From NCBI GenBank assembly GCA_963969495.1, contig OZ018333.1, positions 18,197,937-18,261,936 on the forward strand: 64,000 nucleotides of DNA, given 5' to 3'. The position numbers and the translations under genes are program-made. The stretch is from Ceratothoa steindachneri (lineage: Eukaryota > Arthropoda > Malacostraca > Isopoda > Cymothoidae). Of this stretch, positions 20,421 to 32,330 are shown in pieces (position 1 is the stretch's first letter; each line of letters starts with the position of its first letter). Below the pieces are notes generated by a model. The model did no database searches. It saw only the letters and a list, made by a program, of their open reading frames with translations, and was not told where the DNA came from.

Positions 20421-22281
20421 ACCTACAGATGGACCGAATACATGAAGTAATTATACCGTGAGCTGAAGTTATTGTATGAAATCAACATCGTGAATGCGTC
20501 AGTTCACTCAATACAGCAAAGTAAAGAAGTCAAAGAAGAACTGAACCAGTTGACCTCGAACAACAATGTAGAATATGGGAGGATGCGATCGATAACCTCG
20601 ATGGCGAAGCAACTCCCAAATCTTTTAAGAAAAAGATCAGAAATCTCAAAGGAACGACTGGGAAGAAGCAGAAGGTCGAGCTACAAAAGGATGATAGAAA
20701 CATCGAAACGGAAGAAGGAAGAATTGAAGAGCTATTCCGAAATTATTGGAAAAAGATTTTCAGTATAACTGAAGAGGAAAACGAAGACTATGACCTAGAG
20801 TTTGAAAGCAACATCATCGACGAGCTTAACGAACAAATACACAAGACGCACCCTCACCACCAGGTGGATAGACAGCGCGACGGAGACGCCGAGATTACCG
20901 AAGAAGAACTACTCGGCGCGCTCCGCTAATTCCAACAAAAAGCCCCAGGACAATCAGGACTTACAAAGCCTAACTTTGAAAAGGCACCAGCCAATGTCAT
21001 CGAAGAGATGAGAAGAATATATAACGCCTGTCTGAACATGGGATACTTTCCAGATGCTTATAAAACGGCAAAGATAATTTTCTTCCCTAAGCACGGAAAG
21101 AACCCAAAGTTGAAGGAGAGTTATCGGCCAATTTCACTTCTAGAATTTTGCGGGAAGCTCTTCGAGAAGATCCTCAACAAAAGACTGGAGGAGATCTCCC
21201 TCTTCAACCCACATCAATTCGGATTTAGGAAGAAGCGAAGTACGGAGATGGCGATTAATGTCATCATGGAAAAACTAGCCCAAGCAAAACGGGAAAAGAG
21301 TTACGTGGACATTGTTTGTCGGGATGTATCAAAGGCGTTTGATAAGGTGTGGCAACGGGAAATGCAGTACAAGATCTTACGACTGGGCCTATGTGAAAAC
21401 TTAGAAAGAACTCTCTGTGACTATGTCATGGAGAGAGCGGCGTACATCAGTTTAGGGTGCACAGACGGACCAAAGTTTCCGCTCGCAGGGGGGGGGGGGG
21501 CTGCCCCCCACTCTCTACTTGATTTACACCGCGGAGGTCCCAGCCCCTGTAAGCCCCGCTTGCCTCAACATTCAATTCACCAATGATTTCACCAAGATAA
21601 TCACTTGTCCATGGAGGAATGCGCCTTGGCAAGCTCGTATAACAGCAGCAGAAATTGAAAATCTTAACACCTACGAGGCCCGGTGGAAGATCCGCAACAA
21701 CCAGGAAAAGTTCAAAGTATTCCCCATAGGCAGGAGACTACTTTACGACGTTAGGGTGGGGGATAGACGTTATTCCTACATCACGGAGTGCAATGTACTC
21801 GGAATGAAGATTACCTCATCCGGGTACAAGAAGCACGTCCAAGAAATAATCGCTAAGGCCACTGCTGCAGTCAAGACTCTATATAGGTTCAGAAATCTTC
21901 GTCAAAGCAATAAGAAAAAGATCTACTACAATGCACTTGTAAGATCGACGCTGCTATACCCCGCTTCTGCCCTCTCGTGTCTCTCGAAGACACAAAAGAG
22001 GAAACTACAAGTGGTGGAGAATAAATGTACGTACCTAATTACAGGTACACGCAAGGGAGAAAGAAGATGCCAGGAAGAGGTGCACCGGGAGGCGGGGTTA
22101 AGTCCCATTAACATTGTCATATAGAGAACGGACAATGAATATGCTGGAAATGGTTAATCGTGAATTAGACGATGATATCGTCCAACTGATTGACCAGAAT
22201 AGAAGAGGAATAAGTCGCGCCGGATTTCCAAGCTCCGCCAGGGTTTTAGCTGGCGGAGCAGAAGTGCCGTTCTACACATGA
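20421..22281 (+). pseudogene. LINE family A (copy A4) ORF2, truncated
   Basis: This is the longest plus-strand family A copy. It begins in the EN-RT linker (a broken segment to ~20930) and reads RT blocks IIFFPKHGKNPKL, ESYRPISLLEFCGKLF, FNPHQFGFRKKRSTEMA and VCRDVSKAFDKVW. A run of ~13 G at about 21488-21500 shifts the frame where AGVPQG would be; PTLYLIYTAEVP can be followed after it. The catalytic site is FTND (21576-21587) instead of FADD, so the first catalytic Asp of the pair is gone. It then reads ARITAAEIENLNTYEARW, ECNVLGMKITSSGYKKH and VENKCTYLITGTRKGER. A stop near 22122 precedes the final EVPFYT and TGA 22279-22281. EN is missing. Dead copy. Confidence 0.88.
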
Positions 22282-22585
22282 TAATAGAAATGGTTTTCAC
22301 CCTAAACCAATAAAAAATCCGAATAATAAAAAGCTTACCTAACTATGAAACCCTACCGATTTCTATAAATTCACCGATGAAGACCCAAATCTACCGATGA
22401 AGACCATAATTTACCAAAGAAGATATCCGCGAAAAAACAAAAAACACGAATTACACACACTACAAGATATACGAAAAAGCAAAGACTCTAAGCACAACAA
22501 TAAAGTAATTATTACCACAACCGCAAATGCGCCTATCATATCCAAAGACATTAATTTATTTTGAAGACAAATGGCTTGAACGCCG

Positions 22586-22686
<101 letters not shown>

Positions 22687-22770
22687 CAAGGTTGCTTCTA
22701 AGAAGGCGTAATTTTAATTGTAGTAGGAAGGATACGACCATCAGTGACATTCTTATTTATTCCTACTGAA

Positions 22771-22772
<2 letters not shown>

Positions 22773-22863
<91 letters not shown>
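22773..22863. repeat. Second (AT)n microsatellite in the LINE A4 3' UTR
   Basis: About 45 AT units, separated from the first array by ~90 bp of non-repetitive sequence. Confidence 0.98.
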
Positions 22864-22868
<5 letters not shown>

Positions 22869-23189
22869 ACTCAAAGACAACAAGGCTCTAGTATCTATTT
22901 TCAACCTTCCACACTTCTTTCTCTTTTCACCACTAGTATACTTTCCGCTATCTGTCCACACACCCTTATTCTACGCCCTACCTACATCTACTCTTACACA
23001 CCATGAAAAATTTGGGCCCCCTTCCTAGGTTTAAAAAAACAAAAGGCACATATATACTTTATTTTATAGTGTGGATAATATTTTATTTCCTTTTGCAGTT
23101 ATTCATACTGTATATTAGTAACCAATTTCTTTACTTAAATAAAATCATATAAAATGCATAACGAAAAATATCATTTGTAGCAATTCTTT

Positions 23190-24560
23190 TAAACGTACCT
23201 AGAGTGACTTCTTAGCGATCCAAGTACAATGAACAATAAAAAATATTAAAAAATAATCCTATACTGAATAATATTTTTTGAGCGTCAAGGCAGCAACAAA
23301 TTTTATGACCATCAAATTGGATTGTTCATGCAAGCTTACATGCAATGCTGATTCTCTTCACATTCAGATTCACCTCATTCCCCATGCTTGCTGAAACATG
23401 TTTTGATTCATTCCAGATTTTCTTCCACTTCCCACGAAGATCTTTCAAACTTGATATCAACTCGTTGACATTTGTGACTTCAACATCAACTGTGGCATAT
23501 CTTGCTCGCAGAATATTGTTGCATTTCAATTTGTGCCAAAATCTTGAACTAAATTGCTGACATAATCACACAGATAAACTATGAGACATATTTAATAGTG
23601 CCATGTATTTCAGTCCTTGTTTTAGGTGTCAGATTCAATGTTAACAGTTCTTCAAGTGCAGCCCAAATGCTGGTAAGGTTTGCTGCAAATGGTTTTATGC
23701 AATCTATTCTCGAAGACCATCTTATATCAGACTTGTTGTAAAGCGACTGATTTTCTGTTTTGTTCAAAATAATCTCCCAACGTCGTGTACTGGAGCTGAA
23801 GAGAGTGTATGTTGTCTGAATTGTTCCGAAAAGGATGATGATTTCAGGGCAACATTCAGCAGAGTATGTTTCACGTAAATTTAAAGTATTGCATCCACAG
23901 GGTGAAAAGACGGCCAAAGCATTTTCAAACAGAAGACGTGCCTGTACCCCTTTGTATTTGCCCATCATATTGGATCCAATGTCGTAACTTTGCTCCCTGC
24001 AATCTGAGGAAGGGATGTTGTTCTCTTTCAACGTTTCCAGTACCCTTTTCGCAACATCGTTTCCAGTTTTGTTACTGCAATCAATAAACTTCAAAAATCG
24101 CTCCTCGATAACATATGCAAAATCGCCTTTCACAAGATATCGTAGTATAAAGGTGGCTTGCTCAACACGAGACGAGTCTGGTGTCGCATCCACCATAATT
24201 GAAAAGTATTTCGAGAAGCTTCCTTTAGAGAATTTGTTGTGCAACAAGTTCTGAACAACAATTCTACCAAGACTAAATTTTTCATTTCTTGCATCTCCAA
24301 TTCTTTGCGAAGATCCTCTAAATGCTTTGCCTCTCTCTCCCAGAAAAAGAACAATTTTTATGATGCTCCTCAAAAGATTGTGCCATCTTACTGCTTCAGA
24401 TTCAATGGAAGATTCCATAAGATTTTCAATACAGTTGTTTGATTTCAATCGTCTTTCATAATCACGCTAGGCCACATAACACTCCCTATGGGCATTGCAT
24501 CCTTCGTGTTAAGGAATTCTTTTATCTAGTTTTCTCGATTTTCCGCTTGCAGCGTAGTCC
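23190..24560 (-). pseudogene. ZMYM1-like hAT transposase relic (hAT1)
   Basis: This is a cut-and-paste transposase of the hAT superfamily, ZMYM1-like/DUF4371 type. The minus-strand reading starts with HREC, a stop, and DYERRLKSNN near 24470, then has a long open piece (24448-23579): WHNLLRSIIKIVLFLGERGK, AFRGSS, KYFSIMVDATPDSSR (with the catalytic-region Asp), CREQSYDIGSNMMGKYKGVQ, VFSPCGCNTLNLRET, SSTRRWEIIL, and DIRWSSRIDCIKPF. A second piece (23529-23326) reads LRARYATVDVEVTNVNELI. The hAT dimerisation domain at the C-terminus and both terminal inverted repeats were not found. One unusual point is CGCNTLNL, where the family normally has CHTLNL. Confidence 0.85.
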
Positions 24561-25944
24561 TGTGATGTTGTCAGACGCGAATGCAATTTGGATGTTTCGG
24601 TTTCGTTTTGAAAGAGAAGTCGGAAAACAATAGAGAGCCTGTTATGATGGACTCCAATCCAGCCAATCTCGTCTTGAAATTTTACCATTTTGATTTCGTA
24701 CTGAGAATGTATTTTCATGGAATGCTTGTTGATTACTTCTTCTTTTACATATTGACGAAATCATCATCACTAACTATAATTGTATAACGGGATTTTGAAG
24801 ATGGGGGAAAAATTAATAAATGTTTTTACCTTAGTGGACATGACATGTTCTTTTTATCAAAGTTATTTGTAATAATTCTTTTATAATATTAAAAAAACAA
24901 AATGGTGATGTTTTGAAATAAAGTATCGAAATTGGTAAGTATTTAGATTGGCAGCTCAAACGATGGGACGTAAACTATTTCGTCTGTGTTCCAATATGTT
25001 TCACGTTTTGGGGGTAAACGCAATGGGGGGACCCCCCTACGATTATCCTGAGTTTCAATCAATTGGGGGGGTCTGGAGGGCACAGCCCCCAGTGTATAAT
25101 CCTAATTCTTTATAGAATAATGTTCTAACGTTTACAGAAGTGAATGATTTAATCAAATCATTTCTGCGTCTTTAATCGTTTGGCGAATTATAATGGTGGT
25201 GGGGGTGAGATCTGACGTCAGAAATGACTGAATTGAATTTTTTATTTTGTTTTTCACTTAATATCTTTTTATTATCTTCATTTGGAGTCATTTTTATTTG
25301 TTAATATATTTTTCCCCATTTTACTATTTTTATAACCTTTTTTTATACATTTAAATGGCGCCGGGTATATTTCAAATAGGACTCAAACGCGCATGAATAT
25401 TCAGGCAGGGGTGAACGAATATAAACACACAAAAATCCACTTTTTCGGCCGAGCCGCCAATCTACATGTTTACCTCGAAATTTGGTGAATTTTTTAAAAC
25501 CCAAAGAATTAAAAATGGTGAAGTTCAGAAAATTTATTTTTATATATCTTCTTCGATAACTATATTTTAGCAACGTGATATTTTGAAAGGGGGAAATTTA
25601 GTTTAGAGTTCCTTTTTAAAATTATTATAATTGACGAAGTTCAGAAAATTTCTAAAAAATTAATATGGCTCCTTTTTTTTAGATTTTAATTTTAGTAGTG
25701 AAGCGCAAGCTCTAAGAGGAGATGGCGAAGCCATTGCCTGATATTATTATAAACATCACGAGATCAAAGGCAAGTTTTAGTTGCCTTCTCCTTCCGAGAT
25801 AAACTAGAGGATATTATTTCCACTGGAAGTTACTTCCTACAAAAAATATAGGAAAAAGGTTTATCACTAAAACATTTGATCTGTGCTCTGTGTACATACG
25901 GAAACGAGGGCCTCTCTCGGCACTTTGGCCCCGGTAGGGGAAAG
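24561..25944. other. Unassigned DNA with G/C-rich palindromic words
   Basis: Around 25025-25100 the words GGGGGGACCCCCC, TTGGGGGGGTCTGGAGGGCA and CAGCCCCCAGTG form local inverted repeats of the kind found near transposon ends; they may be the end of hAT1. The remainder is AT-rich with no recognised gene. Confidence 0.35.
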
Positions 25945-26120
25945 TATCACGTGTCAATATTTTACTTTGTTAGCTTATTTAGGATAATTTCTTAAATATA
26001 CGATTGTATCATATGAAATTTTCATGAAATATATTAAATGCATTTCTTTATGTACCATGGAAATTTCAATTACCTCCTCATATTAAAAAAAAAAAATTGA
26101 TAAAGGAAAATCGTTCTCTT
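25945..26120 (+). repeat. ~180-bp dispersed repeat, copy 1
   Basis: It shares an ordered series of words with 28566-28742: CACGTGT, TTTATCATxTGAAAT, AAATATATxAAATGCAT, TTAATGTACCA, GGAAATTTCAATTACCT, and GGAAAATCGTTCTCTTT. AT-rich and non-coding; family unknown. Confidence 0.75.
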
Positions 26121-26205
26121 TGCTCGGAAACAAAGAAAGATTTGACAACGCTTAAACTTAAAACACTTAATATGAAGTGTTGAAGCCTTTGTTTTCTATA
26201 GGTTT

Positions 26206-26814
26206 GAGAGGAGATGGAAGATCGCCACGAACACCCAAAAGTTCAAGGTGATCCCATTCTTCCGTATGAGACAGGCCGACATCGTAACTGATGACGCCCG
26301 TATTCCATACAGCTCGGACGGGACAGTTCTAGGACTAAGGATAGGTAAAACTGGATACGGCGGCCACGTCACTAGGACGGCAGCGAGCGCGAAGGCCGAG
26401 CTGTCTAAGCTATTCAGATTCAAGAATCTGAACACGGCCAACAAGAAGAAGATCTACCACGCCCTCGTAAGATCTAAACTGCTGTATCCACCGATACCTA
26501 TCTGCACTGGTTCTAGGAATAAGATGCAACTCCTCCAGAGAGTACAGAACAAAGGCGTACTCCTAATCACAAACACCAGGAGGAGAGATAGAAGGAGGCA
26601 GAGGGACCTACACCACATGATCCAAATGACTCCGGTCAATTTGGAACTGCAAAGTAGAGCCCGCAAGATCTGGGAGAAAATACCACGACTCATGTCAGAC
26701 GAGACCAGACGGAGACACATAGACATCCAACCCGATGACAGAAACCGTAGGAAACTACACTTCACCAGCAGCAAAGCGCAGACCGAACGACAAGTAGTAC
26801 CGATGTACACATAG
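26206..26814 (+). pseudogene. LINE family B-like (copy B2), ORF2 C-terminal part
   Basis: This 5'-truncated copy opens just after the RT catalytic site. RFERRWKIATNTQKFKVIPF, YSSDGTVLGLRIGKTGYGGH, RFKNLNTANKKKIYHALVRS, VQNKGVLLITNTRRRDRRRQ, NLELQSRARKIWEKIP and the final QVVPMYT line up with B1 (EKKWKIKTNRQKF, KVLGLQL, YMALVRSVLVYP, NKATLLITGT, VVLPMYT). The frame is open for ~200 codons to TAG 26812-26814, so the copy is recent enough to have no stops. It contains no catalytic residues. Confidence 0.85.
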
Positions 26815-27240
26815 GACTTTACCACGACAAAACAAAATAAAGACAACGTTAATAAACAAACAAAGACACAACACTTACGAAAAAACCCGTAATACATACA
26901 AGAGAAGAACACGAGAGAAACAGAACAACGCCTACAAAGGCTTGAACGCTACATGAAGAAAGAAACAACATACACAAACATAAAAACAATCTAAGGATCA
27001 CGAACAACAAAATAATGAACACAAAACAGAAAAACGCAAAAAGTATCATAATCAAAACAAAACATCAAAAACCAAGAAGAATACGAATAACACCCAGTAT
27101 ATATAGATAAAAGCAATGAGCAACAACATCAAACTCAAATTCGCCTGCGATTCCCTATCACCAGGGATTTCCTCTCCCCCCCCCCACTCTCTATCCTTTT
27201 CAACAGGGAAACCTATCCCTACCTATTATCTTCCACTATC
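26815..27240 (+). mobile_element. 3' UTR of LINE B2
   Basis: A/C-rich downstream region with AAGGCTTGAACGCT at about 26939-26952 (the shared A/B motif) and a C-rich pyrimidine stretch with a C11 run near 27177-27187. The end is placed near 27240 where the composition changes. Confidence 0.6.
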
Positions 27241-27299
27241 ATATGCATAGATGCATGCGTGAGTGCAGCTGCATTCTCATATGTGTGTATGTATTATTT

Positions 27300-28520
27300 T
27301 CCTTTTCAACACTTTTTATATACAATGTCCAATGTCCTTTGTTTTCAATCAGTTCGGCGCAACGACGACCACAAGACCTCATCAGTTTCTTGCAAAATTC
27401 TGGCGTTATTTTGTTCTATTCATGCTCAATTTTCCTGCATAAGCCCATTACAGTGGAAGGCTCCTGGTCTCGAACTTTGTCACCAATGATCTTGCCGACG
27501 TTCTCAATAAGGTTAAGGTCCTGCTCTGAGCAGGACGTTTCATTACTTCAATATTTTCTTGTTCGAAATAGTATTTTAATCGCTTTACAGTATGGCATGG
27601 TGCGTTGTCCTGCATAAATAATACTAGCTGGTTAATAGATGCTCGGAGTGAAGGTATAACATGTTGCTCTAAGAGGTTTACGTGCATATTCGCATTTACC
27701 GTTCCAATTATTCCTACTAGCGGACCAACTCTTTCAGACGAAAACATGCTCCATACCATGACGCTGCCTCCTCCATCCTTGGCAGATTTTTAAAACATTT
27801 AGGGTTAGGTCTGTCATCTTGCAGCCCGTCTAACAAAGCGTCTGTCATCAAATCCACCTAAATAAAATTTACTTTCGTCGTTGAAATGCATTATCTCCCA
27901 CCTTATGGTTCTTCTTACTAATGATTGGTTTGGTTGCTGGTGACCGAGCTTTTAAATCAAATGCATTGAGGCGACAGGTCAGTGAAACAGCCCAGTATAG
28001 TGGTTAGCGCGCTTGCCCTGCAATCGCTGGGTTGGCAATTCGAATCTCCACCCGGATTCTTTCTTAAGCTGACTATTTACTAGGGAGGTTACCACCGTGA
28101 CTGGGAATCACATGGTGGGGCTTGCCCTGGCTGACGCCCGCCTGATAAAAAGCCTCACAGCAGTTTGATATGATGACTAAAACCAGCGAACTTTCAATAT
28201 TTCGAGAAATTCTTGCTGCAGTCTCTCAGGGATCCTTCATAGAGCAACGCCTAATAGCTCTGTTTTTTTGACAGTTATGCGGGGTTGATCGACTTTCGAA
28301 GGAGATTTATAGGTTTTGTTTTCAGTGTTATGACTTCAGAACGCGCGATATCACACTATTGGACCTTCCTACGTCTCTTGAAATCGCATAAAGAGTCCTC
28401 CGAGATGTCTTCACGCGAACAATTCTCTGACGGAGCTCAGGAGTCACTTTCACGCACGGTGGCATTGCTGCAGAGTGAGTACGACAATAAAAGCAGTTGT
28501 ACAGTTTTTCCTGCAAGATG
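27300..28520 (-). pseudogene. Tc1-like transposase relic split by a SINE
   Basis: This is a DDE transposase of the Tc1/mariner group on the minus strand. The N-terminal helix-turn-helix reads TPELRQRIVRVK and ISRDVGRSNSVISRVLKS (28460-28330). The catalytic half lies beyond the SINE: DGGGSVMVWSMFSSE, LVGIIGTVNANMHVNLL and FMQDNAPCHTVKRLKYYF (the Asp of DNAPCH). A shifted frame follows with LIENVGKIIGDKVRDQEPST, and the C-terminal CGRRCAELIENKG near 27370. Stops and frameshifts are present, and the terminal inverted repeats were not identified. The order HTH, SINE, catalytic domain shows the SINE came later. Confidence 0.85.
27986..28165 (+). mobile_element. tRNA-derived SINE (copy 2), inserted in the Tc1 element
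   Basis: A box AGTATAGTGGTTAGCGCGC at about 27992-28010 and B box CAATTCGAATCTCC at about 28036-28049, then CTAGGGAGGTTACCACCGTG and GGGAATCACATGGTGGGG, all as in copy 1 at 16024. The target duplication is not clear. Confidence 0.85.
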
Positions 28521-28565
28521 ATTTCAAGAAACTTCTAGAATGTCCCTGAAAAAAATTATTCTCTT

Positions 28566-28742
28566 ATTTTGCACGTGTGAATATTTTATGCTGCTAGTTT
28601 ATTTAGTAAAAATTCTAGAATATTCGATTTTATCATTTGAAATCTTCATAAAATATATAAAATGCATGACTTAATGTACCAAGGAAATTTCAATTACCTA
28701 AATATAATTTGAAAATATTTTAATGGAGGAAAATCGTTCTCT
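28566..28742 (+). repeat. ~180-bp dispersed repeat, copy 2
   Basis: Same orientation and word order as 25945-26120. It lies just outside the N-terminal end of the Tc1 relic. Confidence 0.75.
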
Positions 28743-29649
28743 TTTATCCCTTTCCTATCACATTTCCTAATGGTTTAACCATTGTTTAAATATACTCACT
28801 TTATATTTAATCGCTTTTAACTCTGCCCGCTTTTATTAACTTCCACTTTATTATTATATTACTACAAGCCGCTGTTCTCTTCCTTAACAGGAAGAGCTTG
28901 GTTACACAGACACCCCTGCGGGGAAGTGGCCTACGGCCTTATTTGCTAATCTTAACCGCCTTTTTTAATCCCCTTTATAGACTCTTTATTTTAACACCAT
29001 GAACACCCTTTTCTTCTTCTTTTTTTCTTTTCTTCTTCTTCTTTTTTTCTTTTTTCTTCTTTTTCCCTTTTTTCTTTTTATTTCTTTTTTTTTAGGTGAC
29101 AACCGAACTAAAAGAAAAAATCTTATTCAAACACCTTCAAAAAATCTCGTTCTTAAAATATAGGGTTATGGATTAAGCATTTAGGTTTGTTATCAACCGT
29201 GTTATTCAATGATTTTTAATATTTAATCAATTATTTTTACACACCTTTTACTTTGTCCGCTATTCCAAGCGCTAAATCCTTTCCTTTGTTTTAACTAAAT
29301 TTTAATATCCAACTCATTTGATTATTATATTCGCACTCGCTATTAACAAATGAAGTTATGTTATCGCTCATTGCACTTGAGTTTTTCATGTATCGAGGTC
29401 AGATTTGATTTAACTATCTTCCTCGTCCACGAAGTAGCCTTTCGCAAGGATATCCTTCTTCAGTGTTACTGGTGTAGCGTACGAGAAGTGCAGGCGAGCG
29501 GCTTCAAAGCTTTGCTTAAATAAGTCTTCTTTGAGACTCAAGATGGCCGAGTGGATTCGCTACTGGCTAACAGTGGTGCCGCGACGCGGGAAGCTGTTCG
29601 CAACTCACAACCGCTATTATTTTTTCTTTGCCCCCTTTCCTACTCTCCT
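28743..29649. other. AT-rich DNA with a polypyrimidine tract and a tRNA-like segment
   Basis: A nearly pure T/C tract (TTCTTCTT words) spans about 29008-29095. At about 29545-29610, GATGGCCGAGTGG looks like the A box of a class II (Ser/Leu) tRNA and GTTCGCAACTC like a weak B box, suggesting a decayed tRNA gene or SINE head. No gene was recognised. Confidence 0.4.
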
Positions 29650-30440
29650 CTATCTACACTGGTGAACTTTTAATAGGAGATTTTGGTTGGTCCGGTGGTT
29701 GATGTTTCTGATGTTGGTACCCTTTGGTGACATTCTTTTCACGATGTCCGCATCGTTCTCGTAGGGGGTGGGGTCTGACATTCTTCCTTTGTTCTGGTTG
29801 GCAATATCGTTCATGTCTTTCTTCGTTGTATCTTCTTCAAGTTCGTCGTCGATTAGGTGATCCTCAGAGGCTTTCGATGGGAGGTATGGGGAACTGGCGA
29901 AAACCATAATTTCTTATTTATTAATTTGTTCCACAATAGGTTATTTAGTCTCTCTCGGAACGTTCCAGGGTTAGGCAGATTTGTCATATGGAAGAATAAA
30001 ATTCGGGTCATCAGTTCTTTATTTTCTCTCGCCGTTATTAGTGTGGGGGTGCAGGTCCGTTGTATCGTCATGGGAATATGAGCTATGGCTATAACATACG
30101 TTCTTTCTTTGGACTATTTTCCTTGTTTTATTTTCCCCTTCTTTTTCTGGGGTGTTTCTGTGGGTATGAGACAACTCATGGCTTGGGTCTTTTAGTCCCC
30201 TCGGCAGTTGACGCAATTTGGATTCTCGTTTTTGCAGTCCTTCCAGCCATGTCCGAAATCCGCTCAGTTAGAACATACCATTTCTGTTGTATGGTACTCT
30301 TGAGGAGGAGGGGGGAGGGGGTCGACCGTTAACACCTGCTGCAACATTCTAGATAAATGAACTCTCCTCCATCTATATGCTACGGTGCTATTATCAGGGG
30401 AAAAAACCCCAATAGAAGTCCTTCAATATTTGCCTTCTGG
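29650..30440 (-). pseudogene. Decayed LINE Gag related to family B
   Basis: In one minus-strand frame at about 30310-30130 the reading gives MVCSN, a stop, DFGHGWKDCKNENPNCVNC, a stop, and KTQAMSC. This parallels the second and third knuckles of the B1 Gag (CSKCSQKGHNWHNC, CVSCGQGYRTMAMSC). Downstream, MTNLPNPGTFRERLNNLLW corresponds to B1 NLARPGTFATVLNQML. The C-terminal piece (29907-29650) is acidic then basic. Several stops and frame changes are present, and ORF2 is not present next to it. Confidence 0.75.
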
Positions 30441-30466
30441 GTCATGTCGATGTCTGCGACTCAGGG

Positions 30467-30486
30467 TGACCAAACGTCCCAGTGTT
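30467..30486 (+). repeat. hAT terminal inverted repeat candidate
   Basis: CAGGGTGACCAAACGTCCCA has the form of a hAT end (CAG start, GACC.AACGTCCC). It lies ~290 bp outside the C-terminal coding end of hAT2. A related phrase, AAACGTCCCGTATTTTACGG, occurs at 42605-42624. Confidence 0.65.
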
Positions 30487-30546
30487 TTTGCCGCCCCTTC
30501 CCAGGAGGAATACAATAATACAATGCACTGCACATTAACCCCTTAA

Positions 30547-30550
<4 letters not shown>

Positions 30551-30626
<76 letters not shown>

Positions 30627-30639
30627 TATATATATATAT
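30551..30639. repeat. (AT)n microsatellite
   Basis: About 44 TA units with one short AAA interruption near 30623, lying inside the hAT2 3' flank. Confidence 0.98.
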
Positions 30640-30756
30640 TCAGACAAAATTAGCTTTTTTTATTGATTGAAAATTGAATTAAATCCTTTAAAATGAAAAA
30701 TTTAATAATTACTCATAAATGGCTTTCTTTGAATAATTTGAATCAGTTTAAAATTA

Positions 30757-32330
30757 TCACCTCTTTCTACGAACAACTTTTCTTGCTTTTCTGTTAGAAA
30801 AATCATCACTAACATTGCCCAAATCTATTTCATGTGCAAGTTGTCTTTCTATAGCAACACTAATAGCAATTGTGAGGAAAATTCGTAGCATTACTACTAT
30901 ATTTGGAACCAAATTCCAAAGATTATATTTATGAATAAACTGCAAAAGCTCCAGGGAACCTTCTTTCACCTTGGCTGGTAGCAACAGCAATAAAATCTTG
31001 CAGTCTTTTTCTTTCAAGTAGGAGCTCATCTTTATCAATGTCATCATGATCTATTTGAGAAAGTTGGCACTCATACTGATCATCAATAAGATGTGCAAGG
31101 GTAAGGAAAACATATTTCTCAGCAAGCTAAAGAAGCTGATGAAATCTCAAATTTATTTCTTGGATCACTCTATCCAGTGAAGAAAACATTTCTCTTCTTA
31201 ATTCAATGTCATATGGCAATCCAGCATCTTGTGATCCTTCACTAAAAATTTGTTTCTTCTTTCTGTTCCTACGTTGACGCTCCATGACTATATCCAGATC
31301 ATCACAAACTTCTTTGGCATAATTAACTCTAGCATTGTCTAGCTTTTCTCTGTTCTTAACCAGAAAATCCTCGAATGCCCCGAGTTTTATATCACATTGT
31401 TGTAAGTTAGGTCCTTTAGTTTGGAGGTAGGCCTGTGTGTCATTAATTTCTAGGAAGACAGGTTCTCACAGGCCAAGAAAGCACAGGAATGAAAATGAAT
31501 GCAAAGCGCCAAGTAGCACACCAGCCTCTGACCTGGTAATTGTATTTTCTTCTGCGCAAGTTAACTTTTCTAAAACACTTAAGATTTCTGAGAAATGATC
31601 CTTTACAACACATACAGCATTTCCCCTTGCACTCCACCTTGTTTCAATTATGCGTTTCACACTTTGACCAGTTACAGAAGTTAGGATGTCCCAACGATAG
31701 GTCGACGATGAAAAAAATTGTGAAAACACGCTCTACAGTTCCCAAAGCGGTAACAGAATTTACAGCAACAGAAGCTGCATGAACACAAGCCAAATTCAGT
31801 GAGTGATTTGTACAGGCAACAAATTCTGCTTTTGGATTAATTTCCTTAATACGCTTCTGAACACCAGATGACCAGCCATTACTGCAGCATTATCATATGT
31901 CTGCCCTCTGCATTTTTTTTTTATATCAATTCTATGATTTTCTAATTTTTCCAAAATCACAGTTGCAATATTTTCGGCTGTTTTACCTTTTGTTTCAATA
32001 AAACTAACAGATGATTCCACAAACTTCACTTGATCTCCATTGATCATAACATAGCGAAAAACTTGGCTCATTTGATCCTTATGTGAAACATCAGGAGTGC
32101 TGTCAAATATCATTGAAAAGTACTTAGCTTCTTTTACTTGGTTGATGATTTTGCTTCTTACATTTTCTCCCCAAATCTCTATAAATTCGTTTTGAATAGT
32201 AAGTGACAGATAAGAAGTAGTGAACTTGTTTCGCATCTCTATTCTTAAAAGATGTTCAAGTAATACTGGGCCATATGTTGCCAAGAAATCAACTAGTTAT
32301 AAAAAAAAATCCTCTATTTTCTGTTACTTC
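30757..32330 (-). pseudogene. ZMYM1-like hAT transposase relic (hAT2)
   Basis: The minus-strand transposase has its core and C-terminus. It reads EHLLRIEMRNKFTTSYLS, KEAKYFSMIFDSTPDVSHKD (catalytic-region Asp), VSFIETKGKTAENIATVILE and CRGQTYDNAAVMAG. After a frame change come EFVACTNHSLNLACVHAAS, SSTYRWDILTSVTGQSVKR and ETRWSARGNAVCVVKDHFSE. The end reads KYNLWNLVPNIVVMLRIFLT, then LAHEIDLGNVSDDFSNRKAR. In intact relatives the motif ERSFSKLK lies between those last two phrases; here it seems deleted. CR-GQ-YD and SLNL match the ZMYM1/DUF4371 branch. No right terminal repeat was found. Confidence 0.85.

Noticed and set aside
24509..24787. Short open frames at the hAT1 5' side
   Set aside because: No TTF finger or other hAT domain could be read with confidence.
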